The notes: generated by a model not told the origin, from the letters alone. 64,000 nucleotides of DNA from Micromonospora sp. RP3T (GCF_003027925.1 NZ_PYPS01000029.1:1-64000), one strand, 5' to 3'; shown: positions 40,135 to 49,343, numbered from the stretch's first letter. A program made the numbers and translations.

Positions 40135-41403
40135 ATGTCGTTTCTTTTCTTTCTCAGCTATTGCGGTGAGGACGGGCGCAGTGGTTTCGTCTCCGATTTC
40201 TTCACCGATCTGTCGGACGAGATCCGTCGGAGCACCAACCTGCCGGAGGACCGCATCGGCTTCGAGTACGGGAGGATGGACGACGGGACACAGTGGCGTC
40301 CCACCGTCGCGAAGGCGCTCGGCACCTGCAGCGTGTTCGTGCCGCTCTACTCGCCGCGATACTTCGAGGCGCGCTTCTGCGGGCAGGAGTGGGGGATCTT
40401 CGCCGACCGGCTGCGGTCGTACGAGCAGGAGCACGGCGTCACGCCGGAGCTGATAGTGCCGGTGCTGTGGGAGGACGTCTTCGGCGAGGACCACCTCGGC
40501 ATCCCACGGCTCGCCCAGGACATCTGGGCCCGAAGCGGCGTGTTGGGAACCCAGCAGCCGCCGATCGCCCTCCGAAAAATGGTGCAGCAAAAGGCCCGGC
40601 ACCGCCACCGTTACGACGACTTCCTGGACCTGTTGGTCACCCGGATCCGCACCGTCGCCGCGCAGTACGCGCTCCCGGCGTACGACGGGGCGATCGACTT
40701 CGACACCGCGCCGGACGTCTTCCGGCCCGTGGTCGGTGACGACGGCGACAGTCCCGTCCCCCGGCCGAGGGCGGGGGAGTCCGGCACGAGCGGCCCGCGG
40801 CACGTGCACCTCGTGGTGGCGGCGCCGACCGCGACCGAGGCCGCCGAGAAACGCGCCGAGGTGCACCGCTACGGGACGCGTTCGGAGGACTGGATGCCCT
40901 ACCTGCCGGAGGCGGTCAAGCCCGTGGTGCGTTACGCGATGACGGTCGCCGACGAACAGGACCTCACCTCGCATCCGGTCGGCGCGTCCGAGAAACTGCC
41001 CGAACTGCTCACCGACGCGGAGTCGGCGAACGAACTGGTGGTCCTGCTGGTGGACGCCTGGGCCACGCTCATCCCGGCGTACGTCGAGGCGCTGGAACCC
41101 TACGACGACCACTTCTACGGCAACTGCGCCGTGCTGGTGCCGTGGAACCCGGCGGACGCCGAGTCGACGGCGAACGTGACGAGGTTGCAGGAATCCGTCT
41201 CGACGCTGTTCGCGAAGAACATGCGCGTTCCACATCCCAATTTCCACCACGCGCTTCGCACCGTGGACGAGTTCCAGCAGAGGTTGCGGGAGGCGCTCAT
41301 CCGGACCCAGAAGTTCGTCTTCGAGCGACACCCGGTGCCGGAGTTCGCGGACGCCGCCCCGACCGTCGACCGCCCGATCCTGGACGGACCGGGGGCGGCC
41401 TGA
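40135..41403 (+). CDS. fxsC: TIR-like protein of the FxsC type
   Basis: This 422-residue protein has an N-terminal TIR-like domain (residues ~1-180: MSFLFFLSYCGED, PLYSPRYFEARFCGQEWGIF with a glutamate at the position of the TIR catalytic Glu, LIVPVLWED). A second alpha/beta domain follows (~225-385: VHLVVAAPTATEAAEKR, ANELVVLLVDAWATL, NCAVLVPWN). The two-domain layout is that of FxsC proteins in FxSxx-COOH peptide loci. ATG 40135 follows GAGGG; a GTG at 40126 is possible. It overlaps the next gene by one base (TGATG). NADase activity is possible but untested. Confidence 0.82.
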   Translation: MSFLFFLSYCGEDGRSGFVSDFFTDLSDEIRRSTNLPEDRIGFEYGRMDDGTQWRPTVAKALGTCSVFVPLYSPRYFEARFCGQEWGIFADRLRSYEQEHGVTPELIVPVLWEDVFGEDHLGIPRLAQDIWARSGVLGTQQPPIALRKMVQQKARHRHRYDDFLDLLVTRIRTVAAQYALPAYDGAIDFDTAPDVFRPVVGDDGDSPVPRPRAGESGTSGPRHVHLVVAAPTATEAAEKRAEVHRYGTRSEDWMPYLPEAVKPVVRYAMTVADEQDLTSHPVGASEKLPELLTDAESANELVVLLVDAWATLIPAYVEALEPYDDHFYGNCAVLVPWNPADAESTANVTRLQESVSTLFAKNMRVPHPNFHHALRTVDEFQQRLREALIRTQKFVFERHPVPEFADAAPTVDRPILDGPGAA

Positions 41404-44400
41404 TGGGTGCCGACGAGACGCCGGGACGCATCGTCACCTTCTACTCGTACAAGGGTGGCACCGGCCGTTCGATGGCGCTGGCCAACATGGCCTGGATCCT
41501 GGCCAGCAACGGCCACCGCGTGCTCACGGTGGACTGGGATCTGGAAGCGCCCGGTCTGCACCGCTACTTCCATCCGTTCCTCCTGGACAAGGAGTTGACG
41601 TCCACGCCGGGTCTGATGGACATGCTGTGGAGCTACGCGGCCGGCATGGTCGATCCGTCGGTCGACGACCGCGAGCAGTGGCGGAAGAAGCACGCCGACG
41701 TGCTGGAGTACGCGGTGTCACTGCGCCACAAGTTCCCCCACGGTGGGTTCGTCGACCTGCTGCCCGCCGGCCGGCAGGACCGGTCGTACGCGAGTCGCGC
41801 CATGTCGTTCGACTGGGACAACTTCTACGACCGGCTGCACGGCGGCTCCTTCATCGACGAGATGAGGAGCAGCATGCGCGGGCACTACGACTACGTCCTG
41901 ATCGACAGCCGGACCGGCCTCAACGACACGTCGGGCATCTGCACGGTGCAGCTTCCCGATGTCCTGGTCATCTGCTTCACGCTCAACAACCAGAGCGTCA
42001 CCGGTGCGCTGGCCGTCGCGGATTCGGTACGCCGTCAGCGCGGCGACCACGACCTGCGCATCCTCCCGGTGCCGTCACGGGTGGAGGACGGCGAGAAGGC
42101 CCGGCTGGAGGCGGCCCGCAGCTACGTGCGGCACGGCTTCCGACGTTTCCTCAGCGTGCAGAGCCGGGAGGACCGGGACCGCTACTGGGGTGACGTCGAG
42201 ATCCCTTACAAGATCTTCTACGCCTACGAGGAGATCCTGGCGTCGGTCGGTGACCGCCCGCACCAGGAAGGCTCACTGCTGGCCGCATACGAGCGGCTGA
42301 CCACCCACGTCACGGACGGTCGGGTGACCGAGGCCGAACCGCTGCCGGAGTCGGAGCGGGAGGCACTGGTCAGACGCTTCTGGCGGCGGACCGTCGGCGT
42401 CAGCCTCTATGACTTCTTCATCAGCCATTCGGACGCCGACCGGCGATGGGCCGAATGGATCGCCGCCGAGCTGGAACAGGCCGGCTACCGGGTCTGGGCC
42501 CGGTCGCGGAACCTCCGCCCCGGCGCGCGACTGTCGGAGGAGATCGAGAGGGTCATGTTGTCCAGCGACGTGACGCTCGCGTTGCTGTCCCCCGCGGCGC
42601 TCCGGTCGGTGGGTCTGCACCGCGAGTGGGGGCTCGCCCGCGACGTCGACCCGGGCGGTGAGTCGGCGCGCCTCATCCCCGTGCAGGTCGTCGAGTGCCG
42701 GACGCCGGCGGGGCTGCGGGACCTCAACGGCATCCAGTTGGCCGGGGAGGACGAGAAGACGGCTCGCCAACGGCTACTCGCGGCGATCCGGTTGGTGCAG
42801 CCGGCCACCGGTGGTTCCCGTCCCCGCGACGCGGGCGTCGGCTCACGCGACTTCCCCGGCCGGCTGCCGAAGATCGCCCGGATGCCACCGGCACGACTGC
42901 CGGACCTGGTCGGCCGCGAGGAGGAGATTTTCGACCTCTGGGCCGGCTTCCGCGACCGTCGTGGCGGCACGCAGGTGATCTGCGGGTCCGCCGGCGTCGG
43001 CAAGACGGCGTTGGCGGCCGAGTTCGTGCACCGGTTCGCCCCCACGTACGACGCCGTGTGGTGGGTCTCCGCCCGGTCCCGCGACGACGTCGTTCTCGGG
43101 GTGGTGGAGCTTGTCGTGGCGCTCGGCGGGGCGGAGGGGGGACAACTGACCGACGAGCCGGCCCGCGAACTGCGGTACCTGCTCGGCGATCGGCGGTGTC
43201 TGCTGATCCTCGACGGGATGGAGGACGCTCGCGACTGGCGACCGGTGGCGCCGTCGCCGTTGGTGGACGTCCTGATCACCTCTCGGCTTCAGGCCTGGGG
43301 CGCGGACGTGGTCCGGCACGAGCTGTCCGTCCTGTCCGAGGCGGAGTCCGTCGAGCTGCTCCGCCGGATCGAGCCCGACCTGGGCGACGGCCCGGCACGG
43401 GAGATCGCCGGGCGGGCGGGCGGGCTGCCGCTGGCGCTGGCGCTGGCCGCCACCAGTCCCGCGGTGGCGGGGAACCTCCGGGGCGACACGCACACCCGGT
43501 CGTCCGGCTTCATCCTGGCCCCCTTCTGGGCCTGGGCGCGGGAGCGGCTGTGGACCGAGGCGCCGGCCGCCGTGGAGTTGCTGCGCATCGTGGCGTTCTT
43601 CGCGCCCGACCCGATCCCGGTCAGCCTCTTCGTCGACACCCCGGCCGCCGCGGACCATCCGGGCCTGCGCAACGCGATGACGCGGGACTCGAACTTCGAC
43701 GAACTGCTGGCCACGTTGCACGACTACAGCCTGGTGGAGCGGGACGAGGACTCGTTCCGGGTGCACCCGCTGGTGCAGGAGGCCGTGCGGGAGGAGCTCA
43801 CCATCATCGCCCAGGAGTCGTACCGGCGTCAGGGCGAGCGGCTCCTCGTCTCGGCCCGGCTCGGCGATCCGGTCGACGTGCGCAGTGGGCCCCGCTACCG
43901 GCGGCTGCTCCCGCACGTGGTGGCCGCCGACTGGGCCCAGGGACGGTCGCTGCGCGCACTCGTGCTCCTCCTGTGCGGTCACCTCTCCGCCGCCGGTGAG
44001 ATCGATCGGGCGCGGAGTCTCTGCGAGGACGTGGTGGCGCGCTTCACCGTGCTGCTCGGCGCGAACCATCGCGACACCGTCGCGGCCATGCACACCTTCG
44101 CCGCGGTGGCCTGGCAGGCCGGTGACGCCGACGTGGCGCTCGCTCTGGCCGAGCGCGTCTGGGCGCGACGGAGTGAGCTGCTCGGCCCGGACCACGGCGA
44201 CACCCTCGCCGCGTTGAACAACCTCGCCGTGATGCTGGAGAGCCAGGGCCGGCGCGAGGAGGCGTTGGGTCAGAACGCGAGGGTCCTGGCCCTGCGGCAG
44301 ACCACGCTCGGTTCCGATCATCCCGACACGTTGGTGGCCCTGGGCAACCGGGCGACGATGCTCTTCCGGGCAGGTCGGCTCGCGGAGGCGCTCGACTGCG

Positions 44401-44777
44401 AGCGGAGCGTGTACGCCGGACGGTACCGGCGGCTCGGCCCGCAGCATCCGACCACCCTGGCATCGATGGAGAACATCGCCGCGATCCGGCTCGAGATGGG
44501 GGAGAAGAACGCCGCCGCGGAGACCTACGAGTTGTTGGTCGCGCGCCACAGCGAGCTGCTGGGCGCCGACCATCCGGACACTTTGCGCGCGATGATCCTG
44601 CTGGCCCGGGCGAGACAGCGACTGGGCGACGTGTCGGGCGCCCGGCGCCTGCTCGCCGAGGCGAGTGACCGACAGCGTCGGCTGCTGCCCGAGGAGCACC
44701 CGCAGCACGCGGCGATCGGTGCGGTGCTGAGTGAGATGTGGGGGCCCGAGGACGACCAGGAGCGGGGAGACACCTGA
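41403..44777 (+). CDS. fxsT: P-loop/TIR/NB-ARC/TPR signalling protein of the FxsT type
   Basis: This 1124-residue protein has four parts. Residues ~8-290 form a MinD/ParA-like P-loop domain (YSYKGGTGRSMALANMAW) in which the P-loop lysine is Arg22 although the signature Lys17 remains. Residues ~333-465 form a TIR domain (YDFFISHSDADRRWAEWIAA, LHREWGLA with the candidate catalytic Glu, LIPVQV). Residues ~500-860 form an NB-ARC NTPase (GREEEIFDLW, Walker A CGSAGVGKTAL, LLILDGMED, GGLPLALALA). Residues ~860-1110 hold kinesin-light-chain TPRs (repeated GPDHGDTLAALNNLAVM-like units). NB-ARC/TPR proteins sense a ligand and oligomerise. It is coupled on both sides by TGATG overlaps. Confidence 0.88.
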   Translation: MGADETPGRIVTFYSYKGGTGRSMALANMAWILASNGHRVLTVDWDLEAPGLHRYFHPFLLDKELTSTPGLMDMLWSYAAGMVDPSVDDREQWRKKHADVLEYAVSLRHKFPHGGFVDLLPAGRQDRSYASRAMSFDWDNFYDRLHGGSFIDEMRSSMRGHYDYVLIDSRTGLNDTSGICTVQLPDVLVICFTLNNQSVTGALAVADSVRRQRGDHDLRILPVPSRVEDGEKARLEAARSYVRHGFRRFLSVQSREDRDRYWGDVEIPYKIFYAYEEILASVGDRPHQEGSLLAAYERLTTHVTDGRVTEAEPLPESEREALVRRFWRRTVGVSLYDFFISHSDADRRWAEWIAAELEQAGYRVWARSRNLRPGARLSEEIERVMLSSDVTLALLSPAALRSVGLHREWGLARDVDPGGESARLIPVQVVECRTPAGLRDLNGIQLAGEDEKTARQRLLAAIRLVQPATGGSRPRDAGVGSRDFPGRLPKIARMPPARLPDLVGREEEIFDLWAGFRDRRGGTQVICGSAGVGKTALAAEFVHRFAPTYDAVWWVSARSRDDVVLGVVELVVALGGAEGGQLTDEPARELRYLLGDRRCLLILDGMEDARDWRPVAPSPLVDVLITSRLQAWGADVVRHELSVLSEAESVELLRRIEPDLGDGPAREIAGRAGGLPLALALAATSPAVAGNLRGDTHTRSSGFILAPFWAWARERLWTEAPAAVELLRIVAFFAPDPIPVSLFVDTPAAADHPGLRNAMTRDSNFDELLATLHDYSLVERDEDSFRVHPLVQEAVREELTIIAQESYRRQGERLLVSARLGDPVDVRSGPRYRRLLPHVVAADWAQGRSLRALVLLLCGHLSAAGEIDRARSLCEDVVARFTVLLGANHRDTVAAMHTFAAVAWQAGDADVALALAERVWARRSELLGPDHGDTLAALNNLAVMLESQGRREEALGQNARVLALRQTTLGSDHPDTLVALGNRATMLFRAGRLAEALDCERSVYAGRYRRLGPQHPTTLASMENIAAIRLEMGEKNAAAETYELLVARHSELLGADHPDTLRAMILLARARQRLGDVSGARRLLAEASDRQRRLLPEEHPQHAAIGAVLSEMWGPEDDQERGDT

Positions 44778-45181
44778 TGGACCCGATGGTGATGTCGCTG
44801 GCCCGGCAGGCCGGCCAGGCGGTCGTGGCCGCGATGGCCTCGGAGATGTGGCCGATCGTGCGCGACCGGCTGACGAGGCTCTACGCCCGGACGAGCGAGG
44901 GTCGGGCCTCGGAGGTCGCGGACGCGCTGGAGGACTCCCGCCGGGCCGTGCTGGGCGGCAACTCCTCGCCCGACTTCGTGGCCACCCGCTGGCAGGGCCG
45001 GTTCGAGGCGATGCTGGAGGTGCACCCGGACCAACTCGAACCGCTGCGGGAGGTCGTCGTCGGGGCGACCGCCGAGGCGGAGACCGATCCGGGCCAGGTG
45101 TTCCGGGTCGGCAGCGGCACGGTGCTCGGCCACGGCCAGATCGTCGCCCACAACCTCGGCGGCGGCATGGTCTGGCCCTAA
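44777..45181 (+). CDS. Small helical partner of the TIR/NB-ARC operon
   Basis: This 134-residue protein begins with a helical segment (MVMSLARQAGQAVVAAMASE, then MWPIVRDRLTRLYAR) seen in small proteins next to actinobacterial STAND/TIR genes. A helical middle (FEAMLEVHPDQLEPLREVVV) follows. The end is glycine-rich and strand-forming (VFRVGSGTVLGHGQIVAHNL), like the C-terminal tails of such partners. It starts inside the stop of the FxsT-type gene (TGATG, with GGGGAG upstream), so it is made in step with it. A role as adaptor or effector-associated module is inferred only. Confidence 0.65.
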   Translation: MDPMVMSLARQAGQAVVAAMASEMWPIVRDRLTRLYARTSEGRASEVADALEDSRRAVLGGNSSPDFVATRWQGRFEAMLEVHPDQLEPLREVVVGATAEAETDPGQVFRVGSGTVLGHGQIVAHNLGGGMVWP

Positions 45182-45288
45182 GGCATCGACGCAATGCCAT
45201 TAATGGATGTTCGGCGGGTGTCGGCCCGTCGATCATCCTGGTCGGATGGCGGCACGGACATCGCCGTTCGACGATGACAGGAGGGACC

Positions 45289-48219
45289 GTGCGCACACCA
45301 TCCCGTGCGTTGACGGGGACCACCGCGCTGCTCATGGCAGCCGGTATGGTCCTGACCGCCGGAGCCGGCGGTCAGGCCGCACCCCGGGACCAGGCCCGCA
45401 CCGGGGCCGTACCCGATCACCTGCCGGGGGACCGGCACGACACCCGGGCCAAGGACAACCGCAAGGGCCGCGTCGCCGCCACCGCGCGGCAGCGGGACCG
45501 GGTCGCCGCGCTGGGCGCGCGGGTCCGCTGGACCGACTTCGGTACGCCGGCCACGCTCACCTCGACCGGGAAGCCGCTCGCCACCGGGCTGCCCGCCGAC
45601 CCGGCCGCCGCCGCGCGCGCCTACGTGACGGCGAACTCCGACGTGCTCGGGCTGACCGCCGAGGGCGCCGCCGCGCTGGAGCAGTTGACCGTGGCGCCGA
45701 TGGGACCGGGCGCGACGGTGCTGTTCCGGCAGCGCTTCGGGGACCTGCCGGCCGCCGTCGACGGCATGCTGGCGGTCGGCGTACGCGACAGGGCGGTCTG
45801 GCACGTCAGCTCGTCACTGGCCCGGGACGCCGGCACGCCGGCCCCGGCCACGATCGACGCCGCGCAGGCCCGCAGGGCCGCTGTCGCCGACGCCGGCCGT
45901 GCCGACGCGCAGGTCCTGCGTACCTCGTTGGTCGCGGTGCCCACCGCGGACCGGGGGCCGCGCGCGGCCTGGGAGGTGGTGCTGGGCGCGGACACCACCG
46001 GCGCGGACCCGGCCGCCTACTCCACGTACGTGGACGCCCGCGACGGCGGTGTGCTGGTCCGCGAGGACCTGATCGACCACGCGGAGGACAATCCGTCCTG
46101 GGACGTGTTCCCGAACTCGCCGCGCGTCGACAGGTCCTCGGTCGACACGCGGGTGCGCTGGTGCGCCGCGCCGGCGGCCGGCTGCCGCGAGGTGGTCGGC
46201 GTGCCGGGGCACCCGGCGTGGGACGTGGACCCGGCCACCGGGGCGTCCACCGCCACGACGAAGGGCAACAACGCGATCGCGGTGCAGAACTGGTTCAGCA
46301 ACGACCCGTTCAGCGTCGGCACCGAGACCGCCACGCCGCGTCCGGACCGCACCTACGCCTACCCGTGGACGAACCAGTGGCAGGAGCGGCGCTGCGACCC
46401 GGAGGTGTTCACCTCGCCGCAGGCGAACGACATCGACGCGGCCCGCGCGAACCTGTTCGGGATGCACAATCGGATGCACGACTGGACCTACCACCTGGGC
46501 TTCACCGAGGAGACCTGGAACCTGCAACAGGACAACCTCGGTCGGGGCGGTCTCGGCGGCGACGCCGAGCAGGGCAACGCGCAGGCCGGCGGCGTCAGCG
46601 GCGGGCCGCCGACGTTCCCGGCCCGCAACAACGCCAACCAGATCACCCCGCCGGACGGCGTCGCGCCGACCACCAACATGTACCTGTGGCAGCCGGTCGC
46701 CGGCTCGTTCTACGCGCCCTGCGTGGACGGCGACTTCGACATGTCGGTGATCGCCCACGAGTACGGCCACGCGGTCACCAACCGCATGATCGCCGGCCCG
46801 AGCGCGGGCGTCAGCTCCCCGCAGGGCATGAGCGAGAGCTGGTCCGACCAGCTCGCCATGGAATACCTGTTCGAGCACGGCTACGCCGCGCCCGGCCGAC
46901 GTGGCTTCACCATCGGCGAGTACACCACCCAGGACCCGAACGCGGGCATCCGCAACTACAACATGAGCGCCAGTCCGTTGAACTACTCGTCGGTCGACTA
47001 CGACGTGACCGGCCTTCAGGTGCACGCGTCCGGCGAGGTGTGGAGCGCCACCAACACCGACATCCGGGCGGCCATGATGCGTCGCTGGGGGGCGGGCACG
47101 CCGGCCGTGCAGAAGGCGTGCGCGACCGGGGCCCGCGAGGTGACGGCGTGCCCGGGCAACCGGCGCTGGATCCAGCTCGTCGTCGACTCGTTCCTGCTGA
47201 TGGCGGTCAGCCAGGTCAGCATGGTCGACGCCCGGGACGCGATGCTCGCCGCCGACCGGATCCGCTTCGGCGGGGCCAACCAGGACCTGCTCTGGAACGC
47301 GTTCGCCGCGCGGGGCCTCGGCGAGACCGCGGCCAGCGTCGGCAACGCCGACCCCGATCCGACGCCGGGCTTCACCTCCCCGTACGCGCAGGAGGGCTCG
47401 CTGCGGCTGCTGCCGCTCGGCGACCGCGGGCCCGTGGCCGGCGCGCAGCTGTTCGTCGGGCGCTACCAGGCGCGGGCGGTGCCGGTCGCGGACACCGACG
47501 CGGCCACCCCGCTCACCGACCGGGTGGACCTGGTGCCCGGCACGTACGAGTTCGTGGTCCGGGCGCCCGGGTACGGGCACACCCGGATCGGCCCGGTGAC
47601 CGTGCGGGCCGGCCAGAACCGGACGCTGCCGGTGGTGCTGCGGCCCAACCTGGCCTCGACGACGGCGGGCGCGACGGTCGCCGGCGACGGCATCAACCTG
47701 GCGTCGGTCGCGGACGACGACGAGGCCACCAACTGGGCCTCGCTCGGCGCGCCGGTGGCCGGGCGGCAGGTCACCGTCGACCTGGCCGGCGGCCTCCAGC
47801 AGGTACGCCGGGTGCAGGTCAGCGCGATGCTGCGCCCGCCGGTGACCGGGGACCCGGACGCCGGCACCCAGAGCCGGTACTCCGCGGTGCGGCAGTTCCG
47901 GGTCCTGGCGTGCACCGCCGCCGGCGCGGTGAGCTGCGCCGACGCGGCCGACTTCCGGCCGGTGTTCACGAGCCGGCCGGACGCGTTCCCGGCGGTGGCG
48001 CCGCGGCCCCGGGCGCCGGAGCTGATCCTGCGCTCGTTCGACATCCCCCGCACCCGGGCCACCCACCTGCGCGTCGAGGTGCTGACCAACCAGTGCACCG
48101 GCGCGCCGGACTACGCCGGTGAGCAGGACGCCGACCCGCGCGCGGCGACCGACTGCGCGACGGCCAGCCCGCAGGCGCAGAACGTGCGGATCGCCGAGTT
48201 CCAGGCGTTCGCGCGCTGA
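45289..48219 (+). CDS. Secreted M36 (fungalysin) metalloprotease
   Basis: This 976-residue protein has a Sec signal (TALLMAAGMVLTAGAGGQAA), an FTP/PepSY-type propeptide (~50-220: AYVTANSDVLGLT, VLFRQRFGDLPAAVDGMLAV), and an M36 catalytic domain with zinc motif VIAHEYGHAVTNRMI and downstream ligand GMSESWSDQLAMEY. C-terminal beta-rich regions follow: a carboxypeptidase-regulatory-like strand block (DLVPGTYEFVVRAPGYGHTR) and a discoidin-like end. It should be autoprocessed and act outside the cell. The GTG at 45289 follows GGAGGG. It lies 107 bases after the TIR operon. Confidence 0.92.
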   Translation: MRTPSRALTGTTALLMAAGMVLTAGAGGQAAPRDQARTGAVPDHLPGDRHDTRAKDNRKGRVAATARQRDRVAALGARVRWTDFGTPATLTSTGKPLATGLPADPAAAARAYVTANSDVLGLTAEGAAALEQLTVAPMGPGATVLFRQRFGDLPAAVDGMLAVGVRDRAVWHVSSSLARDAGTPAPATIDAAQARRAAVADAGRADAQVLRTSLVAVPTADRGPRAAWEVVLGADTTGADPAAYSTYVDARDGGVLVREDLIDHAEDNPSWDVFPNSPRVDRSSVDTRVRWCAAPAAGCREVVGVPGHPAWDVDPATGASTATTKGNNAIAVQNWFSNDPFSVGTETATPRPDRTYAYPWTNQWQERRCDPEVFTSPQANDIDAARANLFGMHNRMHDWTYHLGFTEETWNLQQDNLGRGGLGGDAEQGNAQAGGVSGGPPTFPARNNANQITPPDGVAPTTNMYLWQPVAGSFYAPCVDGDFDMSVIAHEYGHAVTNRMIAGPSAGVSSPQGMSESWSDQLAMEYLFEHGYAAPGRRGFTIGEYTTQDPNAGIRNYNMSASPLNYSSVDYDVTGLQVHASGEVWSATNTDIRAAMMRRWGAGTPAVQKACATGAREVTACPGNRRWIQLVVDSFLLMAVSQVSMVDARDAMLAADRIRFGGANQDLLWNAFAARGLGETAASVGNADPDPTPGFTSPYAQEGSLRLLPLGDRGPVAGAQLFVGRYQARAVPVADTDAATPLTDRVDLVPGTYEFVVRAPGYGHTRIGPVTVRAGQNRTLPVVLRPNLASTTAGATVAGDGINLASVADDDEATNWASLGAPVAGRQVTVDLAGGLQQVRRVQVSAMLRPPVTGDPDAGTQSRYSAVRQFRVLACTAAGAVSCADAADFRPVFTSRPDAFPAVAPRPRAPELILRSFDIPRTRATHLRVEVLTNQCTGAPDYAGEQDADPRAATDCATASPQAQNVRIAEFQAFAR

Positions 48220-48225
48220 GCACGC

Positions 48226-48261
48226 GGCGGGTGCGGGCGGCTCGGTCCGTCCGCACCCGCC
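48226..48261. terminator. Terminator hairpin of the M36 protease gene
   Basis: A perfect 11-bp stem (48226-48236 with 48251-48261) closes a 14-base loop, starting six bases after the TGA. Confidence 0.7.
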
Positions 48262-48396
48262 ACCGCCTGTTCACCCGGGATTCGGGGCCCGGTCGCCGGG
48301 TGAGGGCTGTACGCCGGGCAGGATCCTGGGCAGACTGAGCGCCGACCAGCCAACGATGCTGGCCGATGTTCTGTCGGCTCGCTCAAGGAGGATCCC

Positions 48397-48837
48397 TTGA
48401 CCCCGTTCCGCGCCGCCGTCACCCGCGTACGCCGCGCTCTGGCCGCGTCCGCCCTGGTCACCGCCGTGGCCGCCGCCGCGCTCGTGGCCCCCGCCACGGT
48501 CTCCACCCGACTCGCCGAGCCCGCCGGGGCCGCCGTCTACAGCTCCTGCACGCTGTCGCGCTGCGCGGACGCCCGGACCGCCCGCTCCGGCTGGTCGGCG
48601 AAGAGCTTCCCGACCAGCCGGGGCTGGTACTCGTGGAGCGGTGGCCAGTGCAACTTCGCCGGCGGGCAGTTCTACAACCGCGAGGGCCAACTGCCCACCA
48701 ACGCCACCTACTACGAGTACGACGTCTACCCGCGCGCCTGCAACGCCGCCCGGGACGCGTACCGGATCGTGGTGAACCGGAGCACCGGGGCGACCTGGTT
48801 CTCGCCCGACCACTACGCCAACTTCTACCGGCTCTGA
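48397..48837 (+). CDS. Secreted guanyl-specific ribonuclease (T1/Sa family)
   Basis: This 146-residue protein has a Sec signal (to about residue 48) and an RNase N1/T1/Sa catalytic domain. Recognisable parts are FYNREGQLPTNATYYEYDVY with the general-base Glu, AYRIVVNR with the catalytic Arg, and FSPDHYANFYRL with the catalytic His. It cleaves RNA 3' to guanosine. It starts at TTG 48397 after AAGGAGGAT. Four cysteines in the mature part may form disulfides. A barstar-type inhibitor gene follows, which fits self-protection before secretion. Confidence 0.9.
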   Translation: MTPFRAAVTRVRRALAASALVTAVAAAALVAPATVSTRLAEPAGAAVYSSCTLSRCADARTARSGWSAKSFPTSRGWYSWSGGQCNFAGGQFYNREGQLPTNATYYEYDVYPRACNAARDAYRIVVNRSTGATWFSPDHYANFYRL

Positions 48838-48841
48838 GTGT

Positions 48842-48876
48842 CCGTCGGCGCCGGCCTCCCCGGCCGGCGCCGACGG
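48842..48876. terminator. Perfect hairpin between RNase and inhibitor genes
   Basis: A perfect 15-bp stem (48842-48856 with 48862-48876) closes the loop TCCCC, five bases after the RNase stop and 18 bases before the inhibitor ATG. It may attenuate read-through or protect the RNase mRNA; the inhibitor may have its own promoter. Confidence 0.75.
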
Positions 48877-48894
48877 TCGGAAAGGACAGCTTCC

Positions 48895-49308
48895 ATGGGC
48901 GCAGCGTCCCCGCAGCCGCCGGCCTGGCTGACGCTCGACGCCGGGTCGGCGCCCGAGCCGGCCGGTGTGCCGCTCCCCGGCCCGGCCACCCGGACCCGGG
49001 CGGCCCTGCACGAGACGCTTGCCGCGGCGCTGCCGCTGCCCGACTGGTACGGCCGCAACTGGGACGCCCTGGCCGACGCCCTGGCCGACCGGATCGACTC
49101 CGGGCCGCTCACCCTCGTCGTCCGGGACGCGGCGAACCTGCTCGCCGACGAGCCGCCCGCCCAGCTCGGCACGCTGCTCGACGTGCTCGGCGCGGCAGCC
49201 GCCGGCGGACACGCCACCCTGCGGGTGGTGCTGCGCGAGCACCCGGAGCGGCTGCCGGCCCTGCGCGCCCGAGTCGCCGCCGCCCTGGGCGCCCCCACCC
49301 CCGACTGA
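48895..49308 (+). CDS. Barstar-family ribonuclease inhibitor
   Basis: This 137-residue cytosolic protein has the barstar core: a helix with ALHETLAAALPLPDWYGRNW followed by DALADALADR, then the strand TLVVRDA and a final helix-strand unit (LRVVLREH). Barstar proteins bind the active site of barnase/Sa-type RNases. It lies directly after a secreted RNase gene, so it is the likely immunity protein. An N-terminal extension of about 30 residues precedes the core. Confidence 0.88.
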   Translation: MGAASPQPPAWLTLDAGSAPEPAGVPLPGPATRTRAALHETLAAALPLPDWYGRNWDALADALADRIDSGPLTLVVRDAANLLADEPPAQLGTLLDVLGAAAAGGHATLRVVLREHPERLPALRARVAAALGAPTPD

Positions 49309-49343
49309 ACACCCGCCGGCCCTTCCCCGGCGAGAGTCGCGTC

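Noticed and set aside
38700..45290. Search for an FxsA precursor (short ORF ending FxSxx) and FxsB around the TIR operon
   Set aside because: I found no short frame with such an ending in the gaps at 39342-39494, 40038-40134 or 45182-45288, and no protein with a radical SAM CxxxCxxC motif.
45289..45330. Protease start at ATG 45274
   Set aside because: It is in frame but GGAGGG lies downstream of it and at ideal spacing for GTG 45289, which also gives a normal signal peptide.
42843..45335. An 830-codon minus-strand frame opposite the FxsT-type gene
   Set aside because: It is antisense to a protein with Walker, NB-ARC and TPR motifs, and its own composition (H/R/G/Q-rich) has no recognisable domain or ribosome site.
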